This document shows positions 12,961-25,200 of a stretch of DNA of 64,000 nt, piece after piece. Location: positions 1,134,501 to 1,198,500 of the forward strand of contig LSRY02000010.1 in the NCBI GenBank assembly GCA_001643675.2, given 5' to 3'. This DNA is from Monocercomonoides exilis. Taxonomy: Eukaryota; Preaxostyla; Oxymonadida; Polymastigidae. The notes under the pieces are model-generated. The model was given only the letters and a program-made list of their open reading frames with translations. It was not told the origin of the DNA and made no database searches. Numbering within the stretch: position 1 is the first letter of the stretch; every line of letters starts with the position of its first letter. Position numbers and translations under genes: made by a program.

Positions 12961-13212
12961 ACAACCCCTCAAAACCCCATCCCAATCCGTCTCCCGCACA
13001 TCCATTTTGCATCTTAAATCTCAAAAAAATACTTCTTTTTCTCACAAAGCTCATCTTTTTATCGTTTCATTCCCCATCAAAACCCTGTTTGTTCGTAATT
13101 ACGAAAATTCTTCACCCTGCACAATAAATCCATCCTTTTAATCACCTGTTAACTCTTCTTATGCCCATTCAGTCACAATACAGAGCTGAGCCTTCTTTTC
13201 TATTTTTGTAGA

Positions 13213-13740
13213 AAATATGTGATGGGAATGATCAAGCAATATCAAATGCTCAGAAACTATCAACGGAATGAGATTCCGAGGTATAAACAAGGACAGTTTG
13301 ACTAAATGAAATATTGCCACTTAGAAGGATGACATTTCAAAAGCGATATTTATTTGAAGAAAATAAAAGTTGTTCATTTTGATTTGTGGAATGCTGCGGA
13401 GCAACTATATTTTCTATGAGAATATGAAATTTTTGGCGTTCGTATTTTTTTATTATTCAATTGATTGTTATGATGTTTCCATCTGGATCCTCCCCAAAGT
13501 CGTGATTCAGACAAATTATTAAAAATGGACAATTTATTCTTTGCAGAGCAGAACAGCGAGGAAGCGAGACAAACATTATCTTACATATATATTAGAGCCG
13601 GAATATATTTTGTTGCAAATATTGATGGTAGTTATTTTGAACTTAACATGCGCGATGGATAGAAATACGATGAATATGAATTAATACGGAACAGACAGCC
13701 TCAGAATGAGGAAGACATGTGGACATAAGAGATTTTATTT
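13213..13740 (+). pseudogene. Fossil ORF with several in-frame stops
   Basis: One plus-strand frame reads as protein-like text over about 175 codons although it is broken by TAA, TGA and TAG. The intact pieces are MGMIKQYQMLRNYQRNEIPR near 13222, VVHFDLWNAAEQLYFL near 13370, and an uninterrupted 45-residue run from ATG 13525 to TAG 13662. The last continues in frame as KYDEYELIRNRQPQNEED. Conservation of composition through the stops argues for a recently inactivated gene rather than chance. The family is not recognised. Confidence 0.35.
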
Positions 13741-14079
13741 TAACTTACGATGACGATGATAAACCCTGTCCGAAGAAAAATATGAAATTGATATTTTGGA
13801 AGAAATAAATGATGAGAGAAAAAAATGAAGAAAAACGAGGAAAAAAGGCTAAACAGGAAGTTTGAAGACAATCTAAAATGAAACTGCACTTTTGTTGAAA
13901 CAAAAACTTGAAGAATTGAAGAAAAGATGCTGTGCTGTTGAAATACATCAAAGAGATCTTTTTTTTGATTTGCATTCTTTTAATCTCTTTTTCTGAAGAA
14001 GTTCTAAAACAAAAATATTTGAAATTGTAATGAATATCGTTTATTGTGATTTTTTCCCAATTGTTTATCAAAAAACAGT

Positions 14080-14563
14080 AGTGTAAAAAGGTTTTATTCG
14101 AATTATCTTAAAAAAATCACAAAAAATATCCTTTATTAGTCTTGACAATTGATTTTAATTAAAAAAACAGCAGCGTATTTTTCGATAAAATGTTTTGAAA
14201 AACTTCATATATATGCATAATATATATTTTCACAGTAAAAATTTATCTACCTGAGTAATTGCAAAATTCCCCAAAAATTTCAAAATTTCCATTGACAATT
14301 TCAAAATTATTGGGTAATTTTGAAATAACCCAATAATTTTGAAATTTTTTTTTATTTCACAATTCATCTATTACATTTTAATGGTGTTTTTCCAACTCAA
14401 CTTTTGATATCATTTTATTTTATTTTTTATTTATTTTATTTTTTTGAAAAATTCTTTGCAAAAAGTCAAATTTCTCAGCAATGTGATGGAAGTTTTTGTT
14501 TGAAAAATTATATTTATAATTTTTTTCAAATGAACAAATTTGTCATCTTTTAAATTGCTTAAG
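14080..14563. other. AT-rich intergenic DNA with a short palindrome
   Basis: No coding sequence was seen. Near 14305-14345 the sequence holds an inverted repeat in which AAAATTATTGGGT and ACCCAATAATTTT flank a short centre. It resembles the AATTTTGAAAT cluster near 10625-10710. Confidence 0.4.
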
Positions 14564-16727
14564 CAAGCCAAGCGTTAAGTTCATCAGAGAAATACCCTTA
14601 TCAAAAATTAAAATCTGCATCCGAATCGTCTTTACCGTTTGAACTGAGTAAAAGAGAATTAGACTCTAAATATACATTTAGAAAAAAAACTGATTTAAAA
14701 ATAAACAATGTTTCATCTTTTTCTGGAAAATCGCTTCTTTCTCATTCTCCTGAATTATCATGCAGGCCTCCAAGCTATTCAGATATATATAATAATTGGC
14801 AAACATCATCCAAGAAAGATTTGCTTCATGAATTTTTGAAACAGTCAAGCTCAATGGTTTCATTTCTAACAAACAAACCGAGCTCTATTTCATATGTGCA
14901 TGAAATCCAGAATCAATTTTCATTAAAAAATCCTTCTCAAAAAATTGAAACTGAAACAAACGCACAGGCGAAGGATCCTTTATTAATTTTGATAAAGGAA
15001 AATCCAAAAGATGAAAGTCAAAAAAGCAGTTCATTTTTATCTCAAAAAAGAAAAGTTATTTTCAAGCTGGTGACAAAAACGAATCCACAATTGAAACTTC
15101 CAAGCGGAATTACGCAATTTGGAGCTCGAACCGTGTTGCCTGTTAATCTTATAACTCCGGCATGTGACGAAGAAACAGCAGAATTAGTTAACTTATCTTC
15201 TTCAGTTGAGAAGCGGTCTCGAAGCGATGATATCTATTCAAAACAACAAAGCAATGCAGATGAACCAACTTCTTCCATGCTTGGCTATTGCAAAAACACG
15301 ATTCCAACATCAGAAGCTCCATTCATTTTTCATAGGACTATAATTTCACCATCTTTAATTCAACGCTCATCTTCTCACAGCATACAAGAGGAATCGTCTT
15401 CCCCGTCTGACGAAGAAAACTCATGTGGCAGTGACTCAAATGAAGATCATGAACTCATCGAGAACTTTTCCAAGTGGAGGCCTGCATTTATCAGCAGAAG
15501 TGGGATGAGCTGCGATATCGACTTCGAGTTTGGTAGAGAAAGGCATTCGACTTTTGCAGACATGAACAAAAGCATCATAAAAAAGAAGTGGGAAAATGAC
15601 GACATTATGCTAAGGCAAGAGGGATGGAAGCACACGGATAATGTCTTTGCGAAACAGAAGAAGCAGTTAAACAGAAGGCAAATGAAAGAAGTAAAATTGT
15701 ATTATTCTGCGTTTGGGGAATGGATTCATAAGGAGTGGATTGCAGATGAAGAGGAAAAAAAGGCTTTGTGAGAATGCTGAGAGAAAGATAAGAAGCAAAG
15801 AAGAACATGGGCACAATGAAAACGAAGATGACAGCTGCAAAGGAGTGAATCAAAAAGATAGCAAAATTGAATGCGAAAGCGAAGATATAAAAAAACGGAG
15901 AGATGACATTGGAAGAGATGAAGGAATTACTGAACAATGGAGAAGATAAAAGTCTGCCAATTGAGGAAAAAGACAAATTAAACAGATTGATCCAAAAACA
16001 GGAGCAGTGGAACGAGAAACTTGAACAACAAAAAACTCTTTCTGATGTTGACAAATTTCGAATTAATTTGTTTTCGTTTTTTCCAAAGAAAAAAGACAGG
16101 AATGACATAAGAAAGGAGAATGCTCAAAGATTTGACGGATCCAATAGTAATTCTTTATCAAACAGCTCTTCTCAAGATTTATTTTTTCAGATGGAGTCAT
16201 TCAACCCCATTTCAATAGCCTTTCAAAGCAATGAATTGTTGCTGATGAAAGATGAATCACACGATTTATTTACAGCACATATCCCTCCTGCTCCAACTTC
16301 TTGCAATCAAATGAACGCAAAATCTCAGACTAATGAAACGCTAGTAACTCAAATCACAGCCTCATTTCCTTTATTTTCATCAGTGCTATCAGGAACAAAT
16401 CGACCGAATCTGTCTGTTACTGAAACAGAGCATACGAAGAATGCTTTTGATTTCATCGATGATAAGTCTCTTTCTTTATGCAAATTTGACGAAAAGCTTC
16501 TTAGCAATTCTTTTTTTCGATGCAAAGAAACTCGAAAATTTATCACCAAAAATGCATTTCCACGCATAACCTCCAAATCTAAAAGTTTACAGTATTTGCA
16601 TGTAAAGCACAAGAAGAAGAATGCAAAAGCTGCACACTCACAGTACATACTTCTGTTGACAATGTGGACTCTGCTAGACCTCAATTACAAGGAGGTTTTT
16701 CTCCTCCTGCAATATTACCACTCTTGA
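14564..16727 (+). pseudogene. Family gene B: frameshifted RRR/GEW-core copy
   Basis: This is a paralogue of genes A, C and D. The frame is open from an acceptor-like TTGCTTAAG at 14563 to 15771 and contains NFSKWRPAF near 15460, LNRRQMKEV near 15665, and FGEWIHKEWIADEEE at about 15711-15755. It then breaks in a run of seven A (15755-15761). A second frame carries an acidic segment to a second seven-A run (15889-15895). A third frame begins MTLEEMKELLNNGED at 15903 and runs to a stop at 16727. Removing one A from each run would restore one continuous frame in the family order. Near 16600 another frame gives an alternative ending at about 16783 that resembles the DPIF-RTR part of gene A's tail. 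No clean start codon was found. It is either a young pseudogene or real coding sequence with two homopolymer sequencing errors. Confidence 0.6.
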
Positions 16728-16869
16728 GTTCAGATCCGATTTATGGAACGACAAGAACAAGAAAGTGTAGTGTTATCATTTAACCCCAACCCATTTTTTT
16801 ATTCTGACCCAAATTTTTGAAGTGAAAAATAAAGAAAAATTTAAAAAAATACAAAAGAAGAATCAATTC

Positions 16870-18332
16870 TTCGAATTATCTTTCTTTTTCCTGGTTTTCT
16901 TTGCATCTCTTCGTTTTCCTCTTCGTTTGGGTCATCAAAAATAACATCAGAGCGTCTTCTTTTGATTTTGTGTTTGAATTCAACCATTTCATCTTTTTCG
17001 TTTTCTATCACTTGTTTCATATCTTTTTCATTCTCCTTTTCTTCATTTCTCCCTAAAAATCTTTCCCAATCGTCGAGAAGTTCTTTTTTTGTAATTAACT
17101 TTCCAAAATAATCGAAACAGGAACGACGGGAAGGAAGAGGGTATTTTGATGATTCTGGTTGTTTGCGAAGAACCGGACCGAACGAAATATGAATGAATCA
17201 GCTTTATTAAAAAGCTTTTTTTATTACAGAAGGAGTGAAAGCGGAGTGAATTGCTTGAGGAAGCACGTCGACAAGTGCTTTTCTCGAAGCAGACGATGAA
17301 GTTGACGATGGAACATCAAATGATGAAGAAAGAGAAGTTTTGAGAGTCGCAAATACTCCTCTATCGAGTGGCTGAGACAAATGAGTACTGTGGGGGATGA
17401 ATGTTACGACATCTATGTTATTTTCTGAGAAAGTTTTCCAAATTGAAGGATCACCGCGTGAAGGATGAGAGTCGATGAAAAGAAGACATTTCTCTGTTTC
17501 CAGTGACATGCGCTTTCTTCTTTCAACTATGGAAGGGAGAAGAACTGTTTTTGTATATTTCTTGAAGTTTTGCTTGCCCATCCAGTAACTTTTGTTGGAC
17601 CAGATGTCCAGAGTTGGAGAGAGAGAGGCTTCAGTTCGTCCGGTTGTTTTTCACTTGGCCAGAGAATGATGCAAGGCAATGAATAACCATCTGCAGCCAC
17701 TGCAGCAACAAGTATAGCATTGTTCATTCTTTGTGCTTCTTTGCAATACCAAGCGCTTTTGTTGGATTGATGGATTGCACTAATACTGGCAGAAGAGGGG
17801 ATGAGCAAAGAAGATTTGTCAACATTAAATATTAATGAAGGATTGTGGTTATTTGCTTAGTGTAATTCTGCAATCATTTGATACCAGGGCTTCATTACAC
17901 TCCTGCATGACACAGTGAGCCAATTAATATCTAAACTTTTTGGCTTGCTCTTCGTCAACTCAGGATGTCGCTTCAAAAACCTGTACGCCGCAGCATTTGA
18001 AACTGAAATATGTGGCTCGTTTTCTTCTTTTGTATCGTTTTAAACATTTTCCATCAAAAGATAAAATGTTATTGTTCCAATAAAAAACTTGAACAAACCA
18101 ATTCTCTTGTTTTCTTCATTGTTAAACTGCTCACTCAAATAGAATCAATTTTGATTTCATCCAGAACTGTTTCTTCTTTCTCTTTGCTGACTGCCTGCGG
18201 TCTCCATGGTTTTCCAACTTTCCTTTCAGCTCGCAACGCCTGAACTGCGTTTTTAATACTCCTTCGGCTGATTTGCTTTGAATTGATGGTGTCTGTAATC
18301 CGGACGACTCCACCATACGCGATGTGTTCCAT
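16870..18332 (-). pseudogene. Pogo/Tigger-like DDE transposase relic
   Basis: Pieces in family order on the minus strand: a helix-turn-helix segment (18332-18135, SKQISRRSIKNAVQALRAER); a spacer with YRFLKRHPEL; the DDE start FNVDKSS near 17820; RMNNAILVAA and LPCIILWPSEKQP near 17660-17730; then LLFIDSHPSR near 17480 and FIPHSTHLSQPLDRGVF at about 17350-17405, the hallmark second Asp and QPLD block of pogo-type transposases. An in-frame TAA lies near 17857 and the frame shifts near 17580. The C-terminal part (KKELLDDWERFLGRNEE, 17040-17095) is in yet another frame. The element is dead. I did not find its terminal repeats. Confidence 0.8.
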
Positions 18333-18339
18333 TCGTTCT

Positions 18340-19301
18340 AATTTATTTTTGTATTTTCTGTAATGAAAAGATTACATGAAATGTTTTAATTTTTTCTGCC
18401 CTGCTTTTCTTTTTTCTTCAACAAGTATTTTCATTTAATATTTTAAGGTTTAGATCTTATTTTCATTTTTTAAAAAAAAAATTGAATTAAAAAAGAAAAT
18501 TAAAAAATATATATTTTGAATGAGCAAAGTGGTTTTACACCTCTTGAAACCAATCAATTTTCCGAGGAAGCTTGAATGATGGTTTTTAACAACCCCCCCC
18601 CCCCCCCCCCCGCCCCCCCATGAGAAATAGGCTTCATTTCAAAATACATTTTAAAAATTCAATATAGATTCCTTTTATACAAAAAATTAAGTTATTATTT
18701 CAAAATGTGGGATATGAAACTTTTGTAATAAAAAAAAAGGTCAGAGTAAAAAAAAAAGGAGTGGGTTAAATAATAACCCTACAACACAAACAAGAACACT
18801 GTTGAAAGAAAGACTTTCCGAAACTGTTCAACTGATATCGTCGAGACATCTCAAAACTACTCCTCCAAACAATAAATTCTTGTGGTTTCTTGAAAATCTT
18901 CCATTGAACCTGAAAAAGATAAGGCAAAGACTTTATTTCAGTAAACATCCAGAAGCCGTAAAGTCAGTGAAGAAAAGTTAATGTTACAACATATCTCAGA
19001 CTTAGAAAATAGTTTTATATTTCTTTGAATTTCTTTCTTTCTTTCTTTCAATGAATATAATTTTAAAAATGACATGCTATCGTTGCTTGAAAACTACAAA
19101 AAAGAAGCACACGCTCAGCAATGCAAACAAACAAAAATATTTTTAAATAATCAGATCTTCATAAAGAAAAAATTAAAATAAATAAAAATTTCGGATTTCA
19201 TACATTACGCAAAATGAAAAATTTAATTCCATTCAACATCATTGAATACACAACGCAATAAAAAAAAATAGAAAACAAATAAATGGTTACCAATAAAAAA
19301 T
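18340..19301. other. Intergenic DNA containing a C-rich tract
   Basis: No gene was seen. The stretch is AT-rich apart from the poly-C tract listed separately. A 60-codon minus frame at 18766-18948 has no recognisable features and was not accepted. Confidence 0.5.
18593..18619. repeat. Poly-C tract (C19-G-C7)
   Basis: Nineteen C residues, one G, then seven C in otherwise AT-rich DNA. The complementary strand is a G-run capable of G-quadruplex formation and the C strand could form an i-motif. Its length in the read is probably unreliable. Confidence 0.9.
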
Positions 19302-22057
19302 TTAGTTCGATTTTCCTTCTATTTCATTTTGACGATCAGGCAGAGGTATCGTAATTGCAGGAGGAGGGCCAAGGAGAGGCTCAACTTCCAAAGGAGGTAA
19401 GAGAAAAGTGATCGGAGGATCGCGTTTGAGCACTGAAAGAGGGATTGGAGCAGGCATCGGTGCATCCTTTGGAACAGGCACAGGAAGCAGTCCAACTGAG
19501 GGATCATAGTCATCTGTAGGGAGTGAGGGTTCAGGTTGGTTCTGAGGAGAAGGCAATGGTAGTTGTGAAACAGATGAGAGTGAAAGAGAAGACGGAGATT
19601 CAGGTGGAGGTGTGGAAGGCGGTGAGAAAATGGATAAATCAGAGTTTGATTCTGTGTCAAGCTCACATTCATTACTGATATGACGCTTTTCCACATCTTT
19701 CTTTTGAACTTGAAAATGATCAGATTGGGCGTTTTCATCAAATAGCTTTTCATTTGGTTGAGTGAAGTCTGAAGATTTAGTTGCTGAAAGCAATTGTGAT
19801 GTTCCAATTGATAAAAATTTATCAGAGGAAATAAATGAAGGAGCTTGGGGAAAAGGAGTTGGATGATCCAAATAAAGGAAATTGCTGAACGGAAAATTGT
19901 CAGAAAAATGATGAATGTCATTTATTTGCTGCGAATGTGATTGAAAATCTGAAAATGAGGATATATTTTGATGACTCTGCTGCGAATTCATATCAAAGCT
20001 GTTCAATATTTTATTCTCTTTATCAGCAAAACTTGTAAGATTTGTTAATGATGATGAGAATTTAACTTTGTCGTCTTCAAGAAATGAGTCATGTTCATGA
20101 ACTTCTTTTCGATCTGTTGATGCACTTGTATCTGAATATAAGAAAGGAAGTGATGGAGATGAAAATGACTGGATATTTTTTACTTCAGTTTCCGTTGGCC
20201 TAACGAGCATAGAACCATCAGCAAACAGCTCAGGCATCGAGAAGTCTATGCAATTGGATAATATGTTATTACTAAATTTTCCATAGCCGTCTTGAAGCTC
20301 AAGATCATTATTCTGAATTTCAGAGTTGTAAAGAAGTCTATTTTCACTTCGAACTAATTCCGAATCATTAAGTTCATTTTTTGTACTATCTAATTTTTGA
20401 TGCTTATCCATCACATTAGCTCGCAAATATTGCTCATCTTTCCGCTTTTTTCGCTTTTTCCGTTCTTTCGATTCAATTTTGTTTCTTTTCTCATTCAAAC
20501 TCTCATAAATCGACTCTGAAGAATTGCTTTCTGTCTGTGAATGCATCTCCCTTTCCCACTGACTGCATTCCTCATCAGCCATTGTGCGTTCCTTGGCCAT
20601 CTCCCACTCCATCATCTGCTCTCCGCTTGTGATCCAATCTTTCACCAGCCACTCTCCCGTCTTTCTATAAAACTGCACAGCCTCTCGAATTTGCTTTTTG
20701 AACCTCCGTCTGCTAATATCCTTCCCAACTTGCTTTATTTGGTTCACATAATCCATTTTATCCTCAAGATTTTTGATCTCTTCAATAGGAGCTTCTTCCA
20801 CATCCAGCCTCCTCCGCCGCTCCACCAGCTTTTCCCACACCTCTTCTCGTTTGGCTGCCTTATGAGCTGCTCTCATATCAGCTTCCTTCCAACGCTGGAG
20901 AATGGCTTCTTTGTCGTCTTTTCCAAAAGACAAGTCAGAATCAAAATACTGTTGAGTCATATTTTTTGTGGTGCTTTTTGAATCGTCACTCAAACTTTCA
21001 TGAGGACTCGAGGGAAATGTGGAGTGCGCATAGTCGCTTGCTAAACATGAAAATTTGTCAAGATGAGAATCCGCTGATTGTCCAGTGCCTTCAGTGATGA
21101 CTAAAAGTGTCTTTGGTTTTTTTAACGCTGCTGAAGAGAATTCCTTTTTATTCGAGTGTTTCGCATCTGATGCTTTTTCTTGTTTCCTTTTCATATAGAA
21201 CTCGCTCAAATTGAATGCCTGACTCTTTATAATTTCTTCTAGCTTGTTAGCAAAATCTTCAGAGACAGATGCTTCTGCTTTACGGTCAATGTGATCTCTA
21301 TCATCATAATTATCAGATGAAATTCCTTTGTGATCAATGCAAGTGCAGTTCGGAAGTGTTTCAAGAGGCTTCAAATGATGCGAAGCATACGCTTGAATTG
21401 AAAATAATTTTGATGTTTGATCGCTGTTGCCATTGTCCAATGAAAAAGTACTTGACGTGACACTTGCACAATGTTCAGAGTATTTTGATTTCATTCTTAT
21501 TAATTGATCATTTTTATTTGATTCAGGATGCTTCACTTGATCATTCGAAAAATGATTTTGTAACAAACATTCTGAACGGCAACATTGCTCGTGGATAATA
21601 GATTTTTCTTTAAAGCAAATATCCGCGCTTACAGAAGGAGTAAAGACAACAGAACTTGAATTTAAATCATCTCCAGAAAGAATGTCTTTTGTTCTTGAAG
21701 GATATTCTTTGAGATTTTCGCTAGAAATTAAGTCGCTTGCAAAATAATGTGTAGAATCTATGCATTTTATATTTGCTCCTCTATAACCGCTTGAACTACC
21801 AGAACAAGATAGATAAGAAAATGATTCTTTTTGATCAGGAATAGAATTGCAAAACGAATAATACATCAAAGAAGCTGGACTCGTTTTCAATTCTGTGTTC
21901 CTAACTGGATTTAAATTTTTTTCATCCTTATAATTGTTAAATAAGAAAATTGCAAAGAAATATTCAAAAAAAGTTTGAAAACCAATTAAAACTTTCATTT
22001 TTAAACCTTTAATTTATCAATATTTCCTTGTGAAGCAAAATCAAAAAAATTCATCAT
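19302..22057 (-). CDS. Family gene C: RRR/GEW-core protein, Pro-rich tail
   Basis: Model complement(join(19302..21926,22007..22057)), 891 residues. The 17-codon first exon (MMNFFDFASQGNIDKLK) ends before GTTTAA, and the 80-base intron ends ATTATAAG, phase 0. The family core lies mid-protein: ILQRWKEADMRAAHKAA near 20865-20915, then SRRRFKKQIREAVQFY and TGEWLVKDWITSGEQ at about 20620-20725. The acidic block after the GEW motif and the TLEEM motif of genes A, B and D are weak or missing here, so this is the most divergent copy. A basic KKRKKRKDEQ patch near 20440 could be a nuclear targeting signal. The last 110 residues are Pro-rich. Flanks are Ser/Asp-rich and probably disordered. Function unknown. 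Confidence 0.75.
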
Positions 22058-22243
22058 GTTTATCAAAGTAGAGCCAATAAAACGAGAAAATTACTTCATA
22101 ACTCTTTTTAAAAAAAATTACATCACACATTTCTTTATTCATTGAAATCATATTTTGTTAAAGTCTGCTCTTGTTACACCATAATTTCCTTTCTTCATGA
22201 TTTTCGGAGGAAAGTGACCATAATAAAAAGTTTTGAAATACTC

Positions 22244-25200
22244 ATGGTATTTATCCTTGTGTTTGTTCCATAAATAGAGTTATTTTGCTTTCATTAACTC
22301 TAGGGCCAACATAATATTGAGAATGATTCTCATTCCGGAAATGTGTGTACTCATCTTGGATTTTATTTGACTCAGAGCGCGAGAGAAATAAAAACCAGAA
22401 AATGCAGTTATATTTGGGGCTTTTTAAGGTAATACTTTCATACACTTATTTTCATCATTAAATATAACTAAACAATATATTTATAGCGTTATGCTTGTTT
22501 GCTGCATTACATCAGTTGTTCTTTCTGTTAGTGAAAAGTTTCCTGTGGTTGTGCTAATGCTTTCAGAAGGTAGTGCAGGAGAAATTGATATGTCAATTAA
22601 AGTTGGTGAAAATACAGATCGGTTTGGGATTAATGCAACGGAAGTGGAGAGGACGGTGTCAAATCTTGGAGAGAAGGTTTGCTCCTTGCTGTTGCTCTGC
22701 AGTTAATAGAATTATCCAAATAGTATTCCCACTTTTCTCCTCGAATTGGAGTTACAGTATTTCCAAGAAAAAACGATGCGTTTGCGTTTTATACAATTCT
22801 TATTAGTTTTTGAAGATTTTTTCGTATAACAGGCCTGAGCGTACTTATTTGACTCATTTCTTAGCAATAAATACTGAAAGAGAGGTAATGAGAAATTTAT
22901 TTTAATTCTCTTGCATATGCTTTTTAACGATTCGTTTTTGTTATTATGTTTTAGCGTTCAATTGAAATTGGAAGAGAGTGGACAGCCAAAGCGATTCCAA
23001 AAGGTGAAACAATAATCACTGCCTCTCTTGCACGCCTCCTTAATGTATACTTTCTTTTTTTTACTCATTATGCGCAATTTTTTTTTAAAATACATTTTCT
23101 TTTAAATGATATTATTATTAGTTGCATATTGGAGATATTCTTACCGTTCCTTTTCCAGTGACCGAGGCCACACCAATTGCAGCTTCTATTGTGCTTAGCA
23201 AACTTCCTGATGCTCTTCCATTTATGATGGATTTGTTGAAGGAAGTTAACATTTCATTCAGAATAAATGATGTTTGTGGCTTTGCGTTAAAGAATTAATC
23301 AAAAATTTTTTTGAAATATTGTTTACAATTGAAAAATTGATTAACATTTTTTTTCCCTATGATACATTAAATTGGTCAGATCGTTGATGATGCTTTGGGA
23401 AAAATTGAAGAAGAAGAAGTGATGTTTGTTGAATTAGAGACACTGTGGGACAAGGTTTATTTTTTTCTGTTAATAATTTCAAATGTAGATTTTTTTAACG
23501 TCAATTTCTCTTTGTTGTGAACAATATATTGAAACATTAATGACCATTTTATTCAATCTTCTTTCCTTTATTGATTCTCACTTTGCTATTTGTTATTCAA
23601 ATTGTGTTCATTTCATTGAAATTTTTCAATTCAGATTGTCGATTCATTTCCTTCTGAAGCACTTATCACAATACACGATTCCCAATGGAAAAATGCAAAC
23701 ATTAGCGAATTTGTGTCAGAAGTTGTATTTTCATGCGAAGTGCCCCGCCACCCGATTTACTTGACTTTCGACACAAGAAATCTGAAAAAGTTTGCATTTC
23801 TTTTCTTTTTTTATGATGTTCGTGATTTGTTATTTTTCAATTTATTATTTTTTTGTATGCTTTGATTTCACATGCAAAACTATCTATTTATTCTTAGAAA
23901 GCTTGTGAGTTGGGCATCTCGAATAACATATGCACTGTCATTTGACGACCTCGACATCACAATGCCAGTCCCCGAAGCATACACTTTGTGGTCGATGCTT
24001 GGCATGCTGATAAACATGGTGAGCATGCTGATTGTGGTTGTTCTCGTGGGAATCTCCATCCTTCTCATTTACTCGCTTTTGCAGATCTCTGTGGATACCA
24101 GAACATTCGAACTGGGCATTCTGCGGATGGTCGGACTGAACCGTTTGGGTATCGCGGGAACGTTGGTGGCGCAGGCTTTGATGTATTCGCTTCCTGGATG
24201 GATTATTGGGATCGGTCTTGGATACTTAGTCAACTGGATTGTTGTTGGGGTGCTTGCGCGCGTAAGCTCTGTTGCGCTGGATCCGCTGATGCCTGCTGTA
24301 CCGATTGTTGTCTCTTCTCTCATATCATTTGGAATATCCCTTATTGCATCAATCTTCCCAATCCGATCAGCACTCACACAGAATTTGCATGATTCAATAG
24401 ACGTGAATCATTCAAAGACAAAAGTTGTGATGGTTTCCATTGAGCGTGCAAGCGATCTTTCCACTCCATGGGGATATCTGGTTGCAGGCCTTCTTCTGGC
24501 TGGTATTGGCGGGTCAGTTTACATAACTTTCCCTCAGGCACTTTTGGCAATGAACACAACACTTATTGCTTTCTTGCTGTTTTTCATGCTTTTGCTTATT
24601 CTTCTATCGTTGGTTCTTATATGCATGAATTTCGAATATATCCTCGAAACGATTGTGGCTACCGTGTTTCTGTTTTGGGAGAAGCGGGCTGTGCGAGAAA
24701 TTGCGGTGAAGAATCTTGGGGCACACAGATTGAGGAACAGAAAAACGACCATTTTGTACGCAGTTTCCTTGGCGTTCATTGTGTTTGCGAACATCATGCT
24801 GACGATAGCTGTGGATCAAATAGAAACAATGGTGTTTATGGACCATGGGTGTGATATACATCTAAGAGCATACAAGTTTGAGAGTGTGATGAAAGGATCA
24901 GCTGGAAGATCGCAGTCGCGATATGATCCCGATGCACGTTATTTGAAGGATCCTGAAATGTTGGAAGCAATTGTAGATAAATACTCAGACATTGTTGCGT
25001 CTATTGCATGGGTCACACACGAAATGGAAACTGTGTATAACCAGGCGATCCGGACACAGATAGCGAACCAGGGAAGATCACATGCGTTTTATCATCATGT
25101 CTACGGAACGACTCCGAACTTTATGGACAATCTGGATCACAAATATGTCAAAGTCATTGATGAAGAGAAGTCTGGAGACTCTGTTATCAAAGCGCTGTAT

